A stretch of DNA of 22,032 nt, from contig DAIMZM010000035.1 of assembly GCA_036733985.1 (NCBI GenBank), positions 1-22,032 of the forward strand. Reading direction: 5' to 3'. Below the pieces are notes generated by a model. That model was not told the origin of the DNA, did not search any database, and was given only the letters and a program-made list of their open reading frames with translations. Made by a program: the position numbers and the translations under genes. Positions 1-6,897 of this stretch are shown one piece after another (position 1 is the first letter of the stretch; every line of letters begins with the position of its first letter). The DNA comes from DAIMZM01 sp036733985 (GTDB taxonomy: Bacteria; Bacillota; Dehalobacteriia; UBA4068).

Positions 1-1
1 C

Positions 2-682
2 CAAGCCCTGGACAAGGCAAAGGATCAGTCTTATTTCCTCTACCGCTTGAGCCAGGATATCCTGTTCCGCTGCCTGTTCCCCTTAGGGGATTTGACCAAG
101 GCGGAGGTGCGGGCCCTGGCGGCTGAAGCAGGGCTGCCCTCGGCCGGCCAGAAGGACAGCTATGACGTTTGCTTCATCAGCAGCGGCGATTACCGGGAAC
201 TGCTCCGGGAGCGGGCTGCCGGACAATTGACGCCGGGAGAGATCGTGGATGGCACAGGCCGGGTGCTGGGCTTTCATCAGGGCCTGGCCAATTATACCCT
301 GGGCCAGCGGCGGGGGCTGAAGATCGCCCTGGGCTATCCCGCCTATGTGGTGGGGCTGGATCATGCCGCCAACCGGCTGACGCTGGGGGCCCGGGATTTG
401 CTCTGCCAAAGGGAAGCTTTGCTGGAAGAGGTGAACAGCCAGGCTTTGGCAGAACTGACGTCGCCCCTCTCGGGCCAGATGAAGATCAGGTATAAATCCC
501 CGGCGGCCTCCGGGGAAATCAGGCCGGAGCCGGGCCGGGCCGGTTTATACCGGCTAAGCTTTTGCCAGCCGGCCTGGGGCATGACCCCGGGCCAGTCCGC
601 GGTCTGCTATCAAGGGGATCTGCTGGTTTTGGGCGGCGTGATCCGGGAAGTCCTGGCAGCGAACGCGCCGGAACATGAATAA
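2..682 (+). CDS. mnmA: tRNA-specific 2-thiouridylase MnmA (5' truncated by window edge)
   Basis: MnmA makes the 2-thio group of U34 in tRNAs for Lys, Glu and Gln, using ATP to adenylate the uridine and a persulfide sulfur donor. The reading frame is open from the first bases of the window, upstream of a TTG at 47, and already reads the family segment KDQSYFLYRLSQDIL, so the gene begins outside the window. Visible family marks are FPLGDLTKAEVRALA, then SYDVCFI, whose Cys is the second (persulfide-forming) catalytic cysteine, then GYTLGQRRGL-like text (here NYTLGQRRGL) and the C-terminal beta-barrel ending near VLGGVI. The first catalytic Cys and the ATP-pyrophosphatase loop lie in the missing part. 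The stop is TAA at 680-682. No recognisable partner gene is visible. The identification is secure; only the length is unknown. Confidence 0.96.
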   Translation, partial: QALDKAKDQSYFLYRLSQDILFRCLFPLGDLTKAEVRALAAEAGLPSAGQKDSYDVCFISSGDYRELLRERAAGQLTPGEIVDGTGRVLGFHQGLANYTLGQRRGLKIALGYPAYVVGLDHAANRLTLGARDLLCQREALLEEVNSQALAELTSPLSGQMKIRYKSPAASGEIRPEPGRAGLYRLSFCQPAWGMTPGQSAVCYQGDLLVLGGVIREVLAANAPEHE

Positions 683-685
683 GGC

Positions 686-700
686 CGGCGCTTGGCGCCG
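686..700. other. GC-rich hairpin after mnmA
   Basis: CGGCGC (686-691) and GCGCCG (695-700) flank a TTG loop, just past the mnmA stop and before the convergent gene that ends at 734. No T-tract follows on either strand, so this is at best a weak terminator or 3'-end stabiliser. Confidence 0.3.
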
Positions 701-733
701 CCTTGGCAATCCGGCAAATAAAAGTTTGGACGT

Positions 734-1153
734 TTAAACCATCTCTTGCAGGGCAGTCACCAGGCTTTTCCGCAGCCGCCAGTAAGCGTGATTATATTTG
801 TCCAGAGGCTGCCGGGCGTCGTCTTCGAAAATCACCTTGCAATAGCGGCAGCAGCCTGAATCGCTCCTGGGCGGCTCTATGTGGAATTTCCTATATAATG
901 CCCTTCCCGCGTCCCTGTTCCAAGCGGAAACATGGGCGTAATTGATCTTGCGGCAGGAAGTGCTCAGGCCTCTGGCAATGGCGCTGGGCGTTGCCCGGTG
1001 CCGTTCTTGGTTATACACAAATAGTATCATTCTTAAGGCTTCGCAACTAAAAATCTTCGGATCCATCAACACTTGTTTCCAATCGTCCGGACTCAGCAGC
1101 AAATCCCTTTCCGAGCTGAGCGCTGCATTATTTGTCCTGCTATCGTGGTGCAT
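734..1153 (-). CDS. small protein of unknown function, resembling a domain seen beside HNH nucleases
   Basis: A 139-residue soluble protein, convergent with mnmA. The start at 1153 is preferred over an in-frame ATG at 1192. GGAGG lies at 1168-1164, ten bases before it, and a near-consensus promoter at 1224-1196 would start the RNA around 1190, after the longer start. The protein reads LSPDDWKQVLMDP, then EALRMILFVYNQERHRATPSAIA, which looks like a winged-helix-type segment, then YRKFHIEPP, and it ends YWRLRKSLVTALQEM. From memory, this order (D-W, helix, I-E-P-P, W-x-L-R-x-x-L) resembles the N-terminal domain found in some McrA-like HNH endonucleases. Here no HNH motif follows, so no nuclease activity is claimed. 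Two cysteines sit close together (CCRYC, about residues 94-98 of the short form). It is not similar to either neighbour and may be an acquired gene. Confidence 0.6.
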   Translation of the reverse strand: MHHDSRTNNAALSSERDLLLSPDDWKQVLMDPKIFSCEALRMILFVYNQERHRATPSAIARGLSTSCRKINYAHVSAWNRDAGRALYRKFHIEPPRSDSGCCRYCKVIFEDDARQPLDKYNHAYWRLRKSLVTALQEMV

Positions 1154-1195
1154 ACATTTTTTTCCTCCGATTCCCATAATATGTAAATTCAACTT

Positions 1196-1224
1196 ATATT
1201 ACTGCAATAAACGCCAGGTGTCAA
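1196..1224 (-). promoter_or_regulatory. promoter of the small minus-strand gene
   Basis: On the minus strand TTGACA (1224-1219) is followed after 17 bp by TAATAT (1201-1196). The -35 is perfect and the -10 matches 4 of 6. The predicted start near 1190 leaves about 37 bases of leader before the ATG at 1153, and this decides between the two possible starts of that gene. Confidence 0.6.
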
Positions 1225-1246
1225 TGTTTCGTTTTCTTACAAATTC

Positions 1247-1408
1247 CTACATATTTTTACAAAATTTTTTGCATATTTCCATGAGCTGGGCGCAAGACAC
1301 AGGGGCCTGAACTAGGCCAAAAGTTTTGGTCTGCAGCCATTCCAGCCGAAAACTTTGCCCGCCGGCCTTGGCTGACGCCGCCGAGCGGGCCAGGGTTTTC
1401 TTGGCCAT
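1247..1408 (-). CDS. possible 53-residue small ORF or gene remnant
   Basis: An ATG at 1408 opens a 53-codon frame ending with TAG at 1249-1247. The first 35 codons are GC-rich in the style of neighbouring genes (GCC, AAG, CTG, CGC). The product would be basic, with three cysteines in its second half (SCAQLMEICKKFC). There is no Shine-Dalgarno sequence before the ATG and an in-frame stop lies three codons upstream. It could equally be a fragment of a decayed gene or chance. I do not recognise it and assign no function. Confidence 0.2.
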   Translation of the reverse strand: MAKKTLARSAASAKAGGQSFRLEWLQTKTFGLVQAPVSCAQLMEICKKFCKNM

Positions 1409-1437
1409 TATTCGCTAAATAAACAATAAATTTGCCT

Positions 1438-1462
1438 AAAAACTGGCTTTTTGCCGGTTTTT
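1438..1462. terminator. intrinsic terminator upstream of the MATE gene
   Basis: AAAAACTGGC (1438-1447), a TTTTT loop (1448-1452) and GCCGGTTTTT (1453-1462) form a 10-bp stem with one G-U pair, ending in five U. Read from the minus strand it also ends in a T run. On the plus strand there is no gene between it and mnmA, so it is either the distal terminator of the mnmA transcript or an insulator before the signalling cluster. Confidence 0.65.
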
Positions 1463-1466
1463 CCTG

Positions 1467-1472
1467 TATAAT
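1467..1472 (+). promoter_or_regulatory. -10 box candidate for the signalling cluster
   Basis: A perfect TATAAT lies 46 bp before the MATE start codon. The hexamer at the ideal 17-bp distance (TGGCTT, 1444-1449) is a poor -35 and falls inside the terminator stem, so the promoter may be weak or activator-dependent. Confidence 0.4.
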
Positions 1473-1518
1473 CTTGCCAGGGGTTGCCATTGGCTGAGGA
1501 AGGAAAACCGATTGGTTT

Positions 1519-3267
1519 ATGGCTGATAACAAGCACTTTATCCAAACCACTTTGCTTAAGCAGCTGCCGGCGGTGATACTGGCCATGCTGCTGGTGCAGC
1601 TATGCGGCATCGGCAATACGATTATTGCCGGTAATCTGATCAGCCGGGACGGCTTAGCCACCATGAGTGTGGTCAACCCGGTTTTTTTCACTTATTCCAC
1701 CCTGGGCTCCCTGGTTTGCGTGGGCGGCGCCATGCTGGCCGCTTATTATGTGGGGAAAAACGATCAGGCAGCGGTAAACGGCGTTTTCACCCTCAGCTTG
1801 CTGAGCCTGGCGGTGCTGGGCCTGCTGATAAGCCTGCTGGGCCTGGCCGGCATGGGGTTGCTGCTCAGGCTGCTGGGCGTGCCGGAAAGCCTCAAGGAAC
1901 CGGCAACGGCTTATTTACGGGTTTACTTACTGGGCGGCCCGGGCGCTATGGGCATTTATCTGCCCTTTAATTATTTGAAGCTCATCGGCAGGCAGCGGGC
2001 CTCGGTGCTGCTGTTCCTGCTGATGGCTGTGGTGAATATCAGCCTGGATCTGCTGTTTATCCTTAAATTCGATCTGGGCCTGGCCGGACTGGCCCTGGCC
2101 ACCGTGATCAGCCTTTATGCGGCCTTTGGCCTGGGTTTACTCCTGCTCTGCGGCCCCAAGGGTGCTTTTACCCTGACCCGGGTGGCGGGCAGGGGCAAGG
2201 ATTTGCTCCAACTGCTGAAAATGGGTTCTCCCGCAGCCATGAACAATTTCTGCAATGTCCTCCGGGTGCTGTGCCTGAACCTGATTTTCCTTTCCGCCCT
2301 GGGCAAAAACGGCTTGACCGTCTTTAGCATGATTGCCACGGTGAATGCCTTTGCCCTGGCTATCACCTCCGGCACGGCCCAGACCATCACCCCTTTCGCC
2401 GGGGTGTTTTGCAGCGAGGAGGATAATCACAGCCTGCGGCAGCTGATACGCCAGGCCCTGCAATACGGCCTGGTGCTTATCGCTGCGGTGGCCGGGGTCC
2501 TGGTGCTGTTTCCCCGGCAGGTTTGCGGCCTGTTCAAGATCGTGGAGCCGGAACTGCTGGCCCTGGCCCAGCCGGCTTTGATGCTTTTTGCTGTCAGCCT
2601 GCTGCCGGCTTTAGTCAATTATCTGCTGATCGGCTTTAATCAGGCCAACCGCCGCACCCTGCTGGCCAATGCCCTTACCGTCAGCCGTTCCTTTGCCGGG
2701 GTGGTCTTGTTTGCCCTGCTGTTTTGGCGAATCCTGGGGCAGGGCAGCGTCTGGCTCTGCTTCCTGGCGGCGGAGCTGCTGACCCTGGGCGTTTATCTGC
2801 TGGCCGCTGCCGCTTACAGCCGGAAGCATGCCTATATTTCCCCCGTGCTGCTGCTGGATACGGAAGCGGAGAAGAAAGGCGCTTATATCGCCTTTGCCGT
2901 GGCCAATACCCCGGCGGCGGCGGCGGAAAGCGCGGAGAAGATCACGGAATTCTGCGCAGCCAACAGCCTTTCCCCCAAAACCACCATGACCATTGGCCTG
3001 GCCCTGGAAGAGCTGCTGGATAGCTTCAACAGCCATGCCTTAAGCCAGGGCGCGGATTTCAGCAATGTGCGGATCCTGATCGTGGGGGAGCATGTGATCC
3101 TGCGCATCCGCTGCGGCGGGCAGCAGTTCGACCCGGTGGCCTATTGCGCATGCGCCGGTGAGGGATTGGATTCCGACAGCCTGGGCATCCGCATGATCGC
3201 CGCCATGGCTAAGAGCATCCATTACCAGCACACCTTTGGCGTCAACAACCTAACGATTCTGATTTAG
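1519..3267 (+). CDS. MATE-family transporter fused to an RsbW-like ATPase domain
   Basis: A 582-residue membrane protein. Residues about 1-430 are a MATE-type exporter: roughly twelve hydrophobic segments in two halves, with typical family text such as GNTIIAGNLI, NPVFFTYSTLGSL and NYLLIGFNQANRR. MATE proteins export cationic drugs or metabolites with Na+ or H+. Normal MATE length is about 450; the extra 130 residues (about 450-582) read like an anti-sigma-factor/RsbW GHKL ATPase, with ALEELLDSF near 495-503, VILRIRCGGQQFDP, and a G-box-like SLGIRMIAAMAKSIHY. In the N-box the Mg-binding Asn position is Ser502, so ATP binding may be weakened or rearranged. The start at 1519 is the only in-frame option after a TGA at 1495; GAGGAAGG (1496-1503) lies rather far upstream (15 bp). 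This is the first gene of a five-gene plus-strand cluster. Fusion of transporter and partner-switch ATPase is known in clostridia (recalled); the transported substrate cannot be told. Confidence 0.88.
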   Translation: MADNKHFIQTTLLKQLPAVILAMLLVQLCGIGNTIIAGNLISRDGLATMSVVNPVFFTYSTLGSLVCVGGAMLAAYYVGKNDQAAVNGVFTLSLLSLAVLGLLISLLGLAGMGLLLRLLGVPESLKEPATAYLRVYLLGGPGAMGIYLPFNYLKLIGRQRASVLLFLLMAVVNISLDLLFILKFDLGLAGLALATVISLYAAFGLGLLLLCGPKGAFTLTRVAGRGKDLLQLLKMGSPAAMNNFCNVLRVLCLNLIFLSALGKNGLTVFSMIATVNAFALAITSGTAQTITPFAGVFCSEEDNHSLRQLIRQALQYGLVLIAAVAGVLVLFPRQVCGLFKIVEPELLALAQPALMLFAVSLLPALVNYLLIGFNQANRRTLLANALTVSRSFAGVVLFALLFWRILGQGSVWLCFLAAELLTLGVYLLAAAAYSRKHAYISPVLLLDTEAEKKGAYIAFAVANTPAAAAESAEKITEFCAANSLSPKTTMTIGLALEELLDSFNSHALSQGADFSNVRILIVGEHVILRIRCGGQQFDPVAYCACAGEGLDSDSLGIRMIAAMAKSIHYQHTFGVNNLTILI

Positions 3268-3293
3268 CCCGGCGGGGCCGAAGGGAGGCTGCA

Positions 3294-4289
3294 ATGGCCT
3301 TGGACGTAATTTACCGGCCTTTCCAGGATGAGGACCGGGATAATGTGATCAGCGTACTTCTGGAAAATTATCAGCTGGATTATTTCCACAGCATTTGTTA
3401 TGACGGGGATAAGCTGGTACGGGCCAACCGGGATCATAGCCATTCCCTGTATGTGGCCACCTTGGCGGACGGAGCCTTCGTGGGCGTGACCGGGGCCAAG
3501 TTCCGCGTCTTTTTCCCCCAATCCTATGAGATGTCCCTGCATATGCTGGGCAAGCGTTTTCAGGGCCAGGGCCTGGCCAAGGGGCTGCTCGGCTACTGCA
3601 TGACCCAGAGCCTGAACATGCCGCTCACCGGCGTTTACGGCCATTGCGTGACCTATCATGACGTCACCCAGTACGAGGTGGCCGCCTTGGGGATGGTTGC
3701 CGCCGGCGTCTGGCCCGGCCGCCATCTCAGCAATCGCACTTTTCTGAAAGCCCTGGGCCGGGAGCTGCGCTCGCCGAAGCTGCATTCCCTGGTGGTGGCC
3801 AAGGCCGGTTCCTTAGGCCGGCCCGGCCCGCTCCATTGCCCGGAAGCCCACGGGGCCTTTGTCAGGGCGGTCTATGGCCGTCTGGGTTTTAACCTTAGCC
3901 TGGATAATACGGTGAGCAAGCCCGCCCCGGCCCTGGCGGCTTTATCACAGGTGGAATATTGGGACAATCCCCAATCCGTCGACCTGGCGCTCTTTTTCAG
4001 CCGGATCGGCCCGGATCTGCCCGGCCTGGTGGATGCAGCCCTGGCCTCTCGCCGGGACATCGGCTGGCAAACCTGGTCCGTCTTTCTTAATATGGCCTGC
4101 CCCTATAGCATATGGGCTTATGAGGAATGCCGGCAGCGGGGCTTTTATTTCACCGGGCTCCATCCCCTCCACGGGGGCAGGGAATACCTGATGCTGCACC
4201 GGGAACCCCCCGGCGGCTATATCTGGGAGGAAATGGCGCTGACTCCGGATAATCAGGCCATTACCCAATACATCCTGGCCCGTAAATGA
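3294..4289 (+). CDS. GNAT-domain acetyltransferase-like protein
   Basis: A 331-residue soluble protein. Residues about 6-160 look like a GNAT N-acetyltransferase: YRPFQDEDRDNVISVLLENY, an acceptor-side strand SLYVATLADGAFVGVTGAK, and the acetyl-CoA loop GKRFQGQGLAKGLL (near 87-100), matching the R/Q-x-x-G-x-G/A motif. The C-terminal half (about 165-331) is a separate domain with SVFLNMACPYSIWAYEECRQRGFYFTGLHPL split over its middle. From memory, similar tails occur in proteins that join an anti-sigma ATPase, a GNAT domain and this region. In this cluster the ATPase domain sits instead at the end of the preceding MATE protein, 26 bp upstream. GGGAGG (3283-3288) lies five bases before ATG 3294. 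Substrate unknown; involvement in the same signalling circuit is inferred from gene order. Confidence 0.8.
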   Translation: MALDVIYRPFQDEDRDNVISVLLENYQLDYFHSICYDGDKLVRANRDHSHSLYVATLADGAFVGVTGAKFRVFFPQSYEMSLHMLGKRFQGQGLAKGLLGYCMTQSLNMPLTGVYGHCVTYHDVTQYEVAALGMVAAGVWPGRHLSNRTFLKALGRELRSPKLHSLVVAKAGSLGRPGPLHCPEAHGAFVRAVYGRLGFNLSLDNTVSKPAPALAALSQVEYWDNPQSVDLALFFSRIGPDLPGLVDAALASRRDIGWQTWSVFLNMACPYSIWAYEECRQRGFYFTGLHPLHGGREYLMLHREPPGGYIWEEMALTPDNQAITQYILARK

Positions 4290-4332
4290 TACGCGAAGTC
4301 ACATGAAAACGGTTGCAAGGGGGAATACTGCA

Positions 4333-6474
4333 GTGAAGGGTAAAACCATTAAGTTCAAGCTGACAGCGGTGATATTAGGCGTGTCCCTGGCCTCGCTGCT
4401 GATCCTCTCCGCCGCCACCCTGATCAATATCGTGGTGGCCCGGAACGATATCCTGGCAGCCAGCGACGAGCTGGGCCGCATTGCCTCGGCGGACAGCGCG
4501 GCCGCCCTGGAGCAGGAGACCCAGCAAAAGCTGGGGACGATCAGCGATTATATGGCCCGGCTGGCTGATGAAAAGCTGGGGCGGATCGCCCGCTATACCA
4601 CGATGCTGGCGGATACCGCCAGCCGGATCTTCAGCGATCCTGCCGCTTATCCCTTAAGGGAGATCAGCGGCCCTTTAGCGGAGAACACCGATAAGCTGGC
4701 GGTTTATTTCACCCATCCCGCCGCCGTCGGCCCGGAAGCCTTGCTGCCCGACGCCAGGCTGGCTGCCAACTGCCAGGAAATCATGTACGAGATGAACGAT
4801 ATCGACCCTACGGTCCTGACCTGCTATGTCTCCTTCAATACCGGCTTGCATGTGGTCTGCGACAGCAGCTCGGCCAGCCGTCTGGCCCCGGATTATAATT
4901 ATGACCCCCGCACCCGTTCCTGGTTCACCAATGCCCAGCAAAACGGCAAGCTCAGCTTTTCCGATGTGGTGGACGACGCCCAGGGCCGGGGGCTGGGCCT
5001 GGTTTGCTCCGCCCCCTTCTATGGCGCTGACGGGGAAATGCTGGGCGCGGTGGGCGTAGGCGCGCTGCTTTCCGATATCAGCGAGCTGGTATTGAATACG
5101 GATTTTGCCGAAAGCGGCCAGGCCTTTATCCTCAACCATCAGGCCCAGATGATCATCGGCGCGGGCGTGAGCAAGGATGCGGCGGGGAATATCAGCCGCG
5201 TGGATTTTGCCAAAAGCGATGAACCGCAGCTGCAGGCCCTGAGCCTGAAAATGGTCAACGGCGAATCCGGCGTGGCCCAGGTGGCTTATGAAGGCCGCGA
5301 CGTTTACCTGGCCTATTCTCCCATCGCCACCGCGGACTGGATCCTGGTCACCCTGATCGATGTTGAAGAAGCCCTGCGCCTCTCCCAGCTCACGGCAGAG
5401 AAGATCAGCGCTTTGGCCGCGGAGACTTCCGGCCAGGTGGACCGCAGTATTGTGGTAACCATTGTCATCATCCTGGCGGTGATGGCCGTTACCTCCCTGC
5501 TGGTGCTGCTGATCGGCCTCCGCCAATCCCAGAAGCTGACCGGCCCTCTCAGCCAGCTGACCCTGGGCGTGAACGAGATCGCCGGCGGGAATCTGAACTA
5601 TCAGCTGGATATCCGCACCGGGGATGAGATCCAGACCGTGGCCAGCGCCTTTAACGCCATGACCGGCGAATTGCGGGAATACATCGATAACCTGACCAGG
5701 GTCACGGCGGAAAAGGAGCGCATCGGCGCGGAGCTGAATGTGGCCGCCACCATCCAGCAGAGCATGCTGCCCTGCATTTTCCCGGCTTTTCCGGAGCGGG
5801 ACGAGTTCGATATTTACGCCACCATGCTCACGGCCAAAGAGGTGGGCGGCGATTTCTATGATTTCTTCCTCATCGACGATACCCATCTGGGCCTGGTGAT
5901 GGCGGATGTTTCCGGCAAGGGCGTTCCCGCCTCTCTGTTCATGGTCATTGCCAAAACCCTGATCAAAAACCATGCCCAGCTGGGCGAGAGCGCGGCGGAG
6001 ATCTTTACCAATGTAAATGAGCAGCTTTGCGAGGGGAATGAGGCGGGCATGTTCGTCACCGCCTGGCTGGGCATCCTGGATATCGGCTCCGGCTGCCTGA
6101 GCTATGCCAATGCCGGGCATAATCCGCCGATCTTCCGGCGCGGGGGCGGCGCTTACGAATACCTGCATTGCCGTCCCGGCTTCGTGCTGGCCGGTATGGA
6201 AGGGATCAAATACCGCCAGGCAGAGCTGATGCTGGCCCCCGGCGACCGGCTCTACCTCTATACCGACGGCGTCACCGAGGCCACCAATGCCGCGGAGGAG
6301 CTCTATGGCGAAGCCCGGCTGCTGCAAGTACTAAACCAAAGCGGCAGCCAGCCCCTTACCGCTGTGCTGGGCCTGATCCAGGCGGATATCGACGGCTTTG
6401 TGGGGGAAGCGCCCCAGTTTGACGACATCACCATGCTGCTCCTGGAATATCAGGGAGGAGGGGAACAAGGATGA
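4333..6474 (+). CDS. membrane receptor: Cache-like sensor, HAMP and SpoIIE/RsbU-type PP2C phosphatase
   Basis: A 713-residue Ser/Thr phosphatase that senses an external signal and probably dephosphorylates a STAS-type anti-sigma antagonist, as RsbU and SpoIIE do. Numbering from GTG 4333: transmembrane helix 1 about 8-32; an extracellular double-Cache-like domain with YDPRTRSWF (190-198) and PFYGADGEMLGAVGVG; helix 2 about 373-396; HAMP about 397-450; a short coiled linker with TIQQSMLP; then the PP2C core with metal ligands in GGDFYD (505-510), DVSGKG (525-530), YTDGVTEA (D645) and FDDIT (D697, D698). All acidic ligands are present, so it should be active. GTG 4333 follows AAGGGGG by nine bases, while the upstream in-frame ATG at 4303 has no Shine-Dalgarno, so GTG is preferred; the longer form would be 723 residues. 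The stop overlaps the next start (ATGA), coupling the two genes. Confidence 0.9.
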   Translation: MKGKTIKFKLTAVILGVSLASLLILSAATLINIVVARNDILAASDELGRIASADSAAALEQETQQKLGTISDYMARLADEKLGRIARYTTMLADTASRIFSDPAAYPLREISGPLAENTDKLAVYFTHPAAVGPEALLPDARLAANCQEIMYEMNDIDPTVLTCYVSFNTGLHVVCDSSSASRLAPDYNYDPRTRSWFTNAQQNGKLSFSDVVDDAQGRGLGLVCSAPFYGADGEMLGAVGVGALLSDISELVLNTDFAESGQAFILNHQAQMIIGAGVSKDAAGNISRVDFAKSDEPQLQALSLKMVNGESGVAQVAYEGRDVYLAYSPIATADWILVTLIDVEEALRLSQLTAEKISALAAETSGQVDRSIVVTIVIILAVMAVTSLLVLLIGLRQSQKLTGPLSQLTLGVNEIAGGNLNYQLDIRTGDEIQTVASAFNAMTGELREYIDNLTRVTAEKERIGAELNVAATIQQSMLPCIFPAFPERDEFDIYATMLTAKEVGGDFYDFFLIDDTHLGLVMADVSGKGVPASLFMVIAKTLIKNHAQLGESAAEIFTNVNEQLCEGNEAGMFVTAWLGILDIGSGCLSYANAGHNPPIFRRGGGAYEYLHCRPGFVLAGMEGIKYRQAELMLAPGDRLYLYTDGVTEATNAAEELYGEARLLQVLNQSGSQPLTAVLGLIQADIDGFVGEAPQFDDITMLLLEYQGGGEQG

Positions 6475-6878
6475 AGAAGCTGATCGTAGCGGCCCGTACC
6501 GATCAACTGGAGCGGGTACTGGATTTCCTCACCGAGGAATTGGCGGCGGCCGGCTGCCCCCTGAAAACGCAAACCCAGGTGATGGTGGCCGCGGAGGAGA
6601 TCTTCGTCAATATCGCCAAATACGCTTATGCCGGCGCCGGGGGCGGGGTGGCCATCGTCCTGGATATTTCCGGCGACCCTCCGCTGCTGAAGCTGGAATT
6701 CCGGGACAGCGGCCAGCCCTATAACCCTTTAAGCCGGGAGGATCCGGACGTCAGCCTTTCCGCCGAGGACAGGGAAATCGGCGGCCTGGGCGTCTATATG
6801 GTGAAAAAGACCATGGACAGCGTAGCCTATGCCTATCGGGACGGGGAGAATATCCTCACCGTCAGCAAGCGGTTTTAA
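6471..6878 (+). CDS. RsbW-like anti-sigma / serine-kinase ATPase
   Basis: A 135-residue GHKL-fold ATPase of the RsbW/SpoIIAB type, which binds or phosphorylates partner proteins such as STAS antagonists. The N-box AAEEIFVNIAKYAY (N47) is intact, the G1 box is FRDSGQPYNP (D79, G81), and the G2 region is GGLGVYMVKKTMD (104-116). Length fits the family (about 130-160). The start ATG overlaps the TGA of the phosphatase gene by four bases, and a GGAGGAGGGG tract lies just upstream, so translation is coupled. The likely pairing is that this kinase adds phosphate and the preceding PP2C removes it, but the shared substrate (a STAS protein) is not in the window. Unlike the ATPase domain on the MATE protein, this one keeps the catalytic-site Asn. 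Confidence 0.9.
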   Translation: MKKLIVAARTDQLERVLDFLTEELAAAGCPLKTQTQVMVAAEEIFVNIAKYAYAGAGGGVAIVLDISGDPPLLKLEFRDSGQPYNPLSREDPDVSLSAEDREIGGLGVYMVKKTMDSVAYAYRDGENILTVSKRF

Positions 6879-6897
6879 AGGGAAAGGAAGCGTAAAG

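Larger units (their letters stand above)
1154..1518. other. AT-rich intergenic stretch between the small gene and the MATE gene
   Basis: No gene is confidently called in these 365 bases. They hold the minus-strand promoter at 1224-1196, an imperfectly supported 53-codon minus-strand reading frame (1408-1247), a short palindrome CCAAAAGTTTTGG (1317-1329) that could be a protein-binding site, an intrinsic terminator (1438-1462), and a TATAAT (1467-1472) leading into the MATE gene. Base composition swings from AT-rich (about 1170-1270 and 1410-1445) to GC-rich in between, suggesting patchwork origin. Confidence 0.5.

Noticed and set aside
1317..1329. CCAAAAGTTTTGG palindrome as an RNA hairpin
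   Set aside because: The arms are separated by one base, too short for a loop. It could only be a DNA-binding site, without further support.
2611..3785. Several 100-170-codon minus-strand frames opposite the MATE and GNAT genes
   Set aside because: Rich in Gln, Gly and His, as expected from reversed codons; no ribosome sites or family marks.
4675..6327. 550-codon open frame on the minus strand, antisense to the receptor phosphatase
   Set aside because: Same cause: a shadow of a GC-biased gene. The sense product has complete HAMP and PP2C motifs.
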